64,000 nt of DNA. It comes from Beijerinckiaceae bacterium (lineage in GTDB: Bacteria; Pseudomonadota; Alphaproteobacteria; Rhizobiales; Beijerinckiaceae). The first letter of the stretch is position 1, and the number at the start of each line of letters is the position of its first letter. Positions 57,791 through 64,000 of this stretch are shown in pieces. The position numbers were made by a program, and so were the translations under genes. The stretch spans positions 124,001 through 188,000 of the forward strand of contig JAPZUD010000004.1 of assembly GCA_027533425.1 (NCBI GenBank). Reading direction: 5' to 3'. The notes below the pieces were generated by a model. That model made no database searches. It saw only the letters and a program-made list of their open reading frames with translations, and was not told where the DNA came from.

Positions 57791-58777
57791 CTATGATCCG
57801 CCGATGACGATCCCGGCGAGCAGGACCAGAACGCCGCCCACGACGACCTGGAACACCGAGCGCAGGAACGGGGTGTCCATGTATTTCGTCCGGATCCACG
57901 AAATCGCCACCAGTTCGATCGCCACAATGATCCCAGCAAGGGTTGTGGCGATCCAGAAGCCGTTCGGCCAGCTCGAGGGAACGAGATAGGGCAGGGTGTG
58001 GCCGAGCCCGCCAAGGCAGGTCATCAGCCCGCAGACGATCCCGCGCACCACAGGAGAGCCACGGCCCGAAATGATGCCGTCATCCGACATGGCCTCGGTG
58101 ATTCCCATCGAGATGCCGGCCCCGACCGATGCCGCAAGACCGACAAGGAAGGTTTCCCAATTGCTCTGGGTGGCGAAGGCGGCCGCGAAGAGCGGTGCCA
58201 GCGTCGAGACGGAGCCATCGATCAGCCCCGCCAGGCCCGGCTGAACATAGGTCAGCACGAATTGCCGATGGCGCGTTGCGGCCTCGTCGGCGAGATGCTC
58301 CGGCGTCAGGTGTTCGCCCTCGAGCGCATCGGCCTTTTTCCGATGCCCGCGCTCGACCTCCGCAAGGTGGAGGAACAGTTCCCGGACCCGCGTGTCGAGC
58401 GCCTGGCTCGCCGCCTTGTCATAGAAATTGGCGGCCTGGATCTCCATCAAAGCCGCTTCCTCGCGCATCGCCTCCGGGCTGAGGTTGCGCGTCAGCCAGA
58501 CCGGGCGGCGGCTCATGAAGCCGCGCACATCCTCGCGCCGGATCGGCGGCAGGTTCTCGCCAAAACGCGAGCGGAACAGCTCGAACAGGCGGGCGCGATG
58601 CTCGCGCTCTTCCTCGGCCATCGCCCGGAACATCTCGGCCGAAGCCGGAAAGCCTTCTGCCGCCACATCGGCGAATTCCTGGTAGATCCGGCTGTCCTCC
58701 TCCTCGTTGGCGATGGCGAGGGCGAGGACCTCGCGTTCGGTGAGATCGGACAGGGGCTTCTTGCCGAAGGCGAGCAT
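57791..58777 (-). CDS. mbfA: Membrane-bound ferritin-like iron exporter (MbfA, Er-VIT1 family)
   Basis: A 328-residue fusion of an N-terminal ferritin-like diiron domain (about 12-150, with EEEDSRIYQEFAD, AEEEREHRARLF and AEVERGHRKKAD supplying Glu/His ligands) and a C-terminal VIT1-type membrane domain of about five helices (GLIDGSVSTLAPLFAAA). In Agrobacterium and Bradyrhizobium such MbfA proteins export iron and protect from peroxide, and are repressed by Irr. The start ATG 58777 is preceded by AAGGA; the frame runs upstream through the iron box. The operator at 58791-58807 supports the assignment strongly. Confidence 0.92.
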   Translation of the reverse strand: MLAFGKKPLSDLTEREVLALAIANEEEDSRIYQEFADVAAEGFPASAEMFRAMAEEEREHRARLFELFRSRFGENLPPIRREDVRGFMSRRPVWLTRNLSPEAMREEAALMEIQAANFYDKAASQALDTRVRELFLHLAEVERGHRKKADALEGEHLTPEHLADEAATRHRQFVLTYVQPGLAGLIDGSVSTLAPLFAAAFATQSNWETFLVGLAASVGAGISMGITEAMSDDGIISGRGSPVVRGIVCGLMTCLGGLGHTLPYLVPSSWPNGFWIATTLAGIIVAIELVAISWIRTKYMDTPFLRSVFQVVVGGVLVLLAGIVIGGS

Positions 58778-58790
58778 GGCGGAATCCTTG

Positions 58791-58807
58791 TTTGGAATGA
58801 TTCTAAA
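58791..58807 (-). promoter_or_regulatory. Iron control element (Irr box) before mbfA
   Basis: Minus-strand TTTAGAATCATTCCAAA matches the ICE consensus TTTAGAA-N3-TTCTAAA with one mismatch. It lies 14-30 bases upstream of the mbfA ATG, between promoter and ribosome site, a position fitting repression by Irr under low iron. Confidence 0.75.
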
Positions 58808-58945
58808 ATAGCGGTTCACACCGGGTATGCAAGCGCAGAGGATGCAAGCGCCGGGCAAGGGCGCGATCTTTTCGCAGGAGGGGGATCCGCTTCGCCTTCC
58901 TGTCCGGAGGGATCCGTCCTAGGAAGAGGTAACCAGGCAGTTCCG

Positions 58946-59722
58946 ATGATTCTCCCCTCCCTTCTCCTGCTGGCGGCCAAGATGGGCACCGCAGCCCTGA
59001 TCGTTGTGTCGACATCGGTCCTTGCGGAGCGTTCCCGACCCTTCCTCGCGGCCATGCTTGCGACATTGCCGATCTCGGCAGGCCCGGCTCTCGCTTTCCT
59101 TGCCGCAGAGCACCCGCCCGCCTTCATGGAGAAGGCATTGCTGAGCGCGCTGGTGACCAATATCGCCACCGGCATCTACTGTGTGATCTATGCCCATGCA
59201 GCACAGCGCTTTTCCACCCTGCCCAGCCTCATGCTCAGCCTCGCGGGATGGGCGCTGGTCGCGCTGGTTCTCCAGCGCGTGCCCTGGACCTTCGCCACCG
59301 CGCTTGCCGCCAGCCTTGTGGTCTACCCGGTGTTGATCCGCCTTGTCCGGCCCTTCCTCTCGAATGAGCGGATCGCCGCGCCGCCGCGGCCCTGGTTCGC
59401 CATTCCGCTCCGGGCCCTTGCCGTGGGCAGCCTCGTCGCCGCCGTGACCGGCCTGTCCTGGACGCTCGGCCCCTCCCTGTCCGGACTGCTCACGGTCTTC
59501 CCGATCGTCCTGTCGAGCCTCGTCGCCATCCTGCACCCGCGCATCGGTGGCAGGCAGACTGTGGCGGTCATCGGCAGCGGCTTGCCCGGCCTGATGGGCT
59601 TCGCCCTCGCGCTTGCCCTCGCCGGATGGCTCGTCGCGCCGCTCGGCTCGTTCCCGGCGCTCTCGATCGGACTTGCCGCCTGCCTGGCCTGGAACGGCGC
59701 GCTTGTCCTGCGCGCCCGGTAA
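58946..59722 (+). CDS. Multi-pass membrane protein of unknown function
   Basis: A 258-residue protein made almost wholly of hydrophobic segments, about eight or nine helices in two similar-looking halves: LAAKMGTAALIVVSTSVLAERSRP with MLATLPISAGPALAFLA in the first, and GPSLSGLLTVFPIVLSSLVAI in the second. The repeated LPIS/FPIV motifs hint at an internal duplication and a transporter-like fold. I do not recognise a named family. ATG 58946 is the first sensible start; an AGGAAGAGG stretch lies 16 bases before it. It is divergent from mbfA and ends 15 bases from the convergent mutS. Confidence 0.75.
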   Translation: MILPSLLLLAAKMGTAALIVVSTSVLAERSRPFLAAMLATLPISAGPALAFLAAEHPPAFMEKALLSALVTNIATGIYCVIYAHAAQRFSTLPSLMLSLAGWALVALVLQRVPWTFATALAASLVVYPVLIRLVRPFLSNERIAAPPRPWFAIPLRALAVGSLVAAVTGLSWTLGPSLSGLLTVFPIVLSSLVAILHPRIGGRQTVAVIGSGLPGLMGFALALALAGWLVAPLGSFPALSIGLAACLAWNGALVLRAR

Positions 59723-59737
59723 GCGGCAAACCTGCCA

Positions 59738-62461
59738 TCAGTCCGGCTTGCGGCTGGCCTCGACCAGCCGGTAGATCCATTCGAGTGCCTCGCGCGGGCT
59801 GAGTTCATCCGGATGGATTTCGCCCAGCAGCGTCCGGACGGCATCCTCCTGCGGCTCGGCCTCCGGCGCGGGGCGCTGGAACAGCGGCAGGTCATCGATC
59901 AGCTTCGCCATCGGGCTCGCCCGGTCTGCGCGTTCCAGTTCCGCCAGCAGGGCGGCGGCGCGGCGCACCACGGGCGCCGGCAGCCCGGCCAGCTTCGCCA
60001 CCTGGATGCCGTAGGACCGGTCAGCCGCGCCGGGGATCACCTCGTGCAGGAACACCACATCGCCGCGATAGGCCGCCACCTTCATCGTGACAGGGTGGAG
60101 GCGCGGCAGCTTGCTGCCGAGGCCGGTCAATTCGTGGAAATGCGTCGCGAACAGGGCCCGGCAGCGATTCTGGTCGTGCAGGTGCTCGATCGCCGCCCAG
60201 GCGATGGAGAGCCCGTCATAGGTGGCGGTGCCCCGTCCGATCTCGTCGAGGATGACCAGCGCGCGCGGCCCGGCCTGGTTGAGGATGGCGGCGGTCTCGA
60301 CCATCTCGACCATGAAGGTCGAGCGCCCGCGCGCGAGATCATCCGCCGCGCCGACACGGCTGAAAAGCCGGTCGACAACCCCGATCCGTGCTTCGTCCGC
60401 CGGCACGAAGCTGCCCGTCTGCGCCAGAACAGCGATCAGCGCATTCTGGCGCAGATAGGTGGATTTGCCGGCCATGTTCGCGCCGGTCACCAGCAGGATG
60501 CGTCCCGAAGAGCTGCCGGGATCCGGGCTGAGCCGGCAATGGTTGGCGATGAAGGTGCCGCCCTCCTGCCGCACTGCCTGCTCGACCACGGGATGTCGAC
60601 CCGCGATGATCTCGAAAGCGCAATCCTCGCTCATCTGCGGGCGGGCCCAGCCTTCCCGGCTGGCAAGTTCGGCGAGGCCTGCCAGCACGTCGAGCCGGGC
60701 CAGAGCCTCGGCTGCGGCGAGGATCCGCACAGCCACACCGCCGAGTTCCTCGGCGAAACTCACGAAGTGATCGAGTTCGCGTTGCAGGGCCTTGCCGGAA
60801 GCCTCGCCGATCCGGTGTTCCAGGGTCGAGAGTTCCGCCGTGGCGAAGCGCATCGCGCCCGCCATGGTCTGCCGATGGACGAAGACCGCATTGAACGGGG
60901 CCTGCAGCATCCGTTCGCCGGCCACCTGCGGCACCTCGACGAAATAGCCCAGCATCGAGTTATGCTTGATCTTGAGCTGCCGGCAGCCGGTTTCCTCGAT
61001 ATAGCGGCCCTGCAAGCCTGCAACCACCTCACGCGAGTTGTCGCGGAGGGCATGGAATTCGTCGAGTACAGCATCATAGCCGGCGCGGATGAAGCCGCCA
61101 TCGCGCTTCTGGAGCGGCAGCTCGTCCTTGAGCGCGAAGGCGAGATGGTCACCCACCTCGACCGGTGTCGCCAGCAGCTGGTTCCGGCACTGCCCGATCA
61201 GCCCGGCCCCGTCGAGATCGGTCAGCAGCAGGGTGCCGATCTCCCCGGCAAGGCGGATCCCCTGCGCCATGGCGGCCAGATCGCGCGGCCCGGCGCGGTC
61301 AAGCGCGAGACGCGTCAGCGCGCGCGGCATATCCGGGAGGCCGCGCAGCCGGTCGCGCAGTGTCTCGCGCAGCTCGGGCCGTTCGACCAGCTCGCCGACG
61401 GCACCGTGGCGCTGGCGGATCGCCTCGAGATCGGTCAGAGGGGCGGCCAGCCATTGCGCCAGCAGCCGCCCGCCGCCAGCCGAGACTGTCCGGTCGATCG
61501 TCGCCAGCAGGCTGCCCTCGCGCCGGCCCCCGAGGGTGCGCATCAATTCGAGATTGGCGCGCGTGGCGGCATCGATCAGCATCGATTGCCCCGCCAGGCT
61601 GCGGCGTGGCGGTTGCAGTGGCACGGTCTGGCCGCGCTGGGTTCGGTCGAGATAGGTGAGGATCGCCGCGAAGGCGGCAAGCTCGGCCGGCGAGAAATCC
61701 CCGAAGGCGTCAAGCGTGGCGACGCCGAAATGGCTCTCGACCCGCTTCTCGGCCGAAGCCGGGTCGAACCCGTCCCGGGCGAGCCGGGTCACCGCCGCGC
61801 GGAGCGCCTGGAAGAGCGGCGCGCAGGCTTCGTCATCGCGGATCGCATCCGGCACCAGCAATTCGGACGGGTCGAGCCGGGCCAGTTCCCCGGCGAGATC
61901 GGCCAGCGGAACCGGGGCGATATGGCATTCTCCGGTGGAGATATCGACAGCGGCGATCGCGTAATCATGCCCGCCTCCCGAGCGCTTCTGCCGCGACAGG
62001 GCGGCAAGGATATTGGCCCGGCGGGCATCAAGCAGCCCGTCCTCGGTGATGGTGCCGGGGGTGACGATCCGCACGACATCGCGATGCACCACGGCCTTGG
62101 AGCCGCGCTTCCGCGCCTCCGCCGGATCCTCCATCTGTTCGCAGACGGCGACCCGGTGCCCGGCGGCAATCAGGCGCTGGAGATACTCGTCCGACCGCAC
62201 CACCGGCACGCCGCACATCGGAATATCCATGCCGCCATGCTTGCCACGCTTGGTCAGGACAATGCCAAGCGTGCGCGAGGCCTGCTCGGCATCCTGGAAG
62301 AACAACTCGTAGAAATCGCCCATCCGGTAGAAGAGCAGGCAATCCGGGTGCTGCGCCTTGATCTCGAGATATTGCGCCATGGAGGGCGTCGCCCGGGCCA
62401 GCTCGTCGGGCGTCGGGCCCCGGAAAGGCTCCTGGGGAGGATCGAAGGCGGGATCACGCAT
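59738..62461 (-). CDS. mutS: DNA mismatch repair protein MutS
   Basis: Mismatch-recognition ATPase. The 907-residue protein has the mismatch-reading motif [12 protein letters not shown] in domain I, Walker A in [40 protein letters not shown], and Walker B in [17 protein letters not shown]. It is complete, including the C-terminal dimerisation region. ATG 62461 fits the Rhizobiales N terminus. It is divergent from a malic enzyme gene, a conserved arrangement in Rhizobiales. Confidence 0.97.
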   Translation of the reverse strand: MRDPAFDPPQEPFRGPTPDELARATPSMAQYLEIKAQHPDCLLFYRMGDFYELFFQDAEQASRTLGIVLTKRGKHGGMDIPMCGVPVVRSDEYLQRLIAAGHRVAVCEQMEDPAEARKRGSKAVVHRDVVRIVTPGTITEDGLLDARRANILAALSRQKRSGGGHDYAIAAVDISTGECHIAPVPLADLAGELARLDPSELLVPDAIRDDEACAPLFQALRAAVTRLARDGFDPASAEKRVESHFGVATLDAFGDFSPAELAAFAAILTYLDRTQRGQTVPLQPPRRSLAGQSMLIDAATRANLELMRTLGGRREGSLLATIDRTVSAGGGRLLAQWLAAPLTDLEAIRQRHGAVGELVERPELRETLRDRLRGLPDMPRALTRLALDRAGPRDLAAMAQGIRLAGEIGTLLLTDLDGAGLIGQCRNQLLATPVEVGDHLAFALKDELPLQKRDGGFIRAGYDAVLDEFHALRDNSREVVAGLQGRYIEETGCRQLKIKHNSMLGYFVEVPQVAGERMLQAPFNAVFVHRQTMAGAMRFATAELSTLEHRIGEASGKALQRELDHFVSFAEELGGVAVRILAAAEALARLDVLAGLAELASREGWARPQMSEDCAFEIIAGRHPVVEQAVRQEGGTFIANHCRLSPDPGSSSGRILLVTGANMAGKSTYLRQNALIAVLAQTGSFVPADEARIGVVDRLFSRVGAADDLARGRSTFMVEMVETAAILNQAGPRALVILDEIGRGTATYDGLSIAWAAIEHLHDQNRCRALFATHFHELTGLGSKLPRLHPVTMKVAAYRGDVVFLHEVIPGAADRSYGIQVAKLAGLPAPVVRRAAALLAELERADRASPMAKLIDDLPLFQRPAPEAEPQEDAVRTLLGEIHPDELSPREALEWIYRLVEASRKPD

Positions 62462-62652
62462 GACGGGTCACGGCACTCGCGGCGAGGAGCCCTGTGACCT
62501 AGCACGAGGTCCTGCAGATTTCGACGGTTGACACACTCTTTTGGTCAGAATGCGGGTTGAGCATTGGGGACAACACACCTAGGGTCGTTCGCGCCTTGCT
62601 CGATGGAGCAATTTTCGTCTCACCGCGCCGCAAAATTTATAAGATTGTTCCG
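62462..62652. promoter_or_regulatory. Divergent promoter region, mutS and malic enzyme
   Basis: A 191-base gap with lower GC than its flanks. TTGACA at 62528-62533 fits a -35 box for the malic enzyme, but no good -10 follows at 16-18 bases. TATAAG near 62639 is too close to the ATG to be a plain promoter. Nothing further can be assigned. Confidence 0.25.
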
Positions 62653-64000
62653 ATGCCGACCCAAAAAGACAAGAAAAGCCGTTCGCGTCCCACCTTTACC
62701 GATCAGGAAGCTCTGGACTTCCATTCCCGCGGCAAGCCGGGGAAACTCGAGGTTGTCCCCACAAAGCCGATGGCAACCCAGCGTGATCTTTCGCTGGCCT
62801 ATTCCCCCGGCGTGGCGGTTCCGGTCAAGGCGATCGCGGAGAATCCGGCCACGGCCTTCGACTATACGGCGCGCGGCAACATGGTCGCCGTGATCTCGAA
62901 CGGCACAGCGATTCTCGGCCTCGGCAATCTCGGTGCGCTGGCGTCCAAGCCGGTCATGGAGGGCAAGGCTGTCCTCTTCAAGCGCTTTGCCGATATCGAT
63001 TCGATCGATCTCGAGGTCGATACCGAGGATCCGGACGCCTTCATCAATGCCGTGCGCTATCTCGGGCCGTCCTTCGGGGGCATCAATCTCGAGGATATCA
63101 AGGCTCCGGAATGCTTCATCATCGAGCAGCGGCTCAAGGAGCTGATGGACATTCCCGTCTTCCATGATGACCAGCACGGCACCGCGATCATCGCCGCGGC
63201 CGGCCTGCTCAACGCGCTGGAATTGACGGGCCGCGACATCCATTCCACCCGCCTCGTGGTCAACGGTGCCGGCGCCGCCGGCATTGCCTGCGTCGAATTG
63301 CTGAAGGCCATGGGGTTCAGGCCTGACAATGTCATGCTCTGCGATACCAAGGGCGTGATCTACCAGGGCCGCAAGGAAGGCATGAACCAGTGGAAATCCG
63401 CCCATGCCGTCAAGACGGACCGGCGGAGCCTCGCCGACGCCCTGGCCGGCGCGGATGCCATTTTCGGCCTGTCGCAGAAGGGGGCCCTCACGCGTGACAT
63501 GATCGCGTCGATGGCACCGAACCCGATCATCTTCGCCATGGCCAATCCCGATCCGGAAATCACGCCCGAGGAAGTGGCCGAGATCCGCGACGATGCCATC
63601 ATGGCGACCGGCCGTTCGGATTATCCGAACCAGGTCAACAACGTGCTCGGCTTCCCCTATCTTTTCCGCGGCGCGCTCGACGTGCAGGCCACGACGATCA
63701 ACATGGAAATGAAGATCGCCGCCGCCCGGGCGCTGGCCGCGCTGGCGCGCGAGGACGTGCCGGACGAGGTGGCCGCCGCCTATGCCGGGACACGGCCGCG
63801 CTTCGGCCGGGACTACATCATCCCCGTCCCGTTTGATCCCCGCCTGATGGCCCGCGTTTCCGGTTCCGTGGCGCAGGCCGCGATGGAGACCGGCGTCGCG
63901 CGCAAACCGCTCAAGAGCCTCGAAGCCTATGAGCAGGCCCTCTCCGCCCGGCGTGACCCGGTGGCCGGCGTGCTGTCGCGCGTGTTCGAGCAGGTCCGTC
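62653..64000 (+). CDS. NADP-dependent malic enzyme, 5' part
   Basis: Oxidative decarboxylation of malate to pyruvate. The frame runs from ATG 62653 to the window end without a stop (449 codons seen). The malic enzyme domain is complete: [51 protein letters not shown] with the metal site, [13 protein letters not shown], and the NAD(P) motif [10 protein letters not shown]. At about residue 420 the phosphotransacetylase-like region begins, so the protein is probably the large MaeB/Tme type of about 760 residues; the rest lies outside. Coenzyme choice (Dme or Tme type) is not decided by what is visible. Confidence 0.93.
   Translation, partial: MPTQKDKKSRSRPTFTDQEALDFHSRGKPGKLEVVPTKPMATQRDLSLAYSPGVAVPVKAIAENPATAFDYTARGNMVAVISNGTAILGLGNLGALASKPVMEGKAVLFKRFADIDSIDLEVDTEDPDAFINAVRYLGPSFGGINLEDIKAPECFIIEQRLKELMDIPVFHDDQHGTAIIAAAGLLNALELTGRDIHSTRLVVNGAGAAGIACVELLKAMGFRPDNVMLCDTKGVIYQGRKEGMNQWKSAHAVKTDRRSLADALAGADAIFGLSQKGALTRDMIASMAPNPIIFAMANPDPEITPEEVAEIRDDAIMATGRSDYPNQVNNVLGFPYLFRGALDVQATTINMEMKIAAARALAALAREDVPDEVAAAYAGTRPRFGRDYIIPVPFDPRLMARVSGSVAQAAMETGVARKPLKSLEAYEQALSARRDPVAGVLSRVFEQVR

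Noticed and set aside
62528-62560. TTGACA-based sigma-70 promoter for the malic enzyme
   Set aside because: The -35 box is perfect, but no acceptable -10 box follows at 16-18 bases, so I do not claim a promoter.

Overview
The window is a gene-dense (about 56 protein genes, no gap over 300 bases), high-GC chromosomal segment from an alphaproteobacterium, most likely of the order Hyphomicrobiales (Rhizobiales). The evidence is gene order and family-specific traits: the murU / tsaE-amgK / DivL-type kinase / ahcY / HPr-EIIA-HprK / chvG-chvI / pckA block, an AccD without its zinc-finger cysteines, short HprK, an Irr-type iron box before a membrane ferritin (mbfA), a PmtA-type methyltransferase and an OlsB-type acyltransferase. 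I see no rRNA, tRNA, CRISPR, insertion sequence, prophage or integration scar. It reads as ordinary core chromosome.

Layout. 1-5529 (+): the end of an ornithine-cyclodeaminase-family gene coupled to trpFBA, then accD and folC. 5596-23046 (-): one long leftward stretch. It begins upstream with chvI-chvG-hprK and EIIA-HPr, then ahcY, a DivL-like pseudokinase, the TsaE-AmgK fusion, murU, addB, addA and trxA. It joins envelope and cell-cycle signalling, muropeptide recycling, tRNA t6A modification and recombination repair. 23250-26895 (+): HugZ-like protein, pckA, a diguanylate cyclase. 26907-30681: hrcA (-) divergent from rph-rdgB-hemW (+). 30685-37989: an LpoA-like lipoprotein (-) divergent from rsmI-yraN-gshB-glnD-grpE (+). 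38051-41536 (-): gpmA, dapB, two DUF1330 genes, pyrF, a flavin reductase. 41618-46575: a cysteine-synthase gene (+), then pmtA, dnaJ and dnaK (-). 46751-50472: TRIC-type channel, Ada-like protein and DUF2244 protein (-), nth (+), uppP (-). 50621-53306 (+): GST, queG, SDR protein. 53294-58777 (-): OlsB-like acyltransferase, hybrid kinase, comM, mbfA. 58946-64000: an unknown membrane protein (+), mutS (-) and the start of a malic enzyme (+) cut by the window end.

The most useful regulatory readings are a match to the alphaproteobacterial heat-shock promoter before dnaK, an iron control element before mbfA, a perfect ATAAAGA/TCTTTAT palindrome before ahcY, a near-consensus CtrA site before the DivL-like gene, and stem-loops in the pckA and comM leaders. 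The most notable protein-level features are the DivL-like kinase with Phe in place of the phospho-acceptor His and degenerate ATP-binding boxes, the TsaE-AmgK fusion whose low-complexity tail overlaps murU by about 92 bases, and queG, which has no ATG start. I did not find convincing evidence of a wholly undescribed system. All family names rest on motif recognition by eye, not on database searches.
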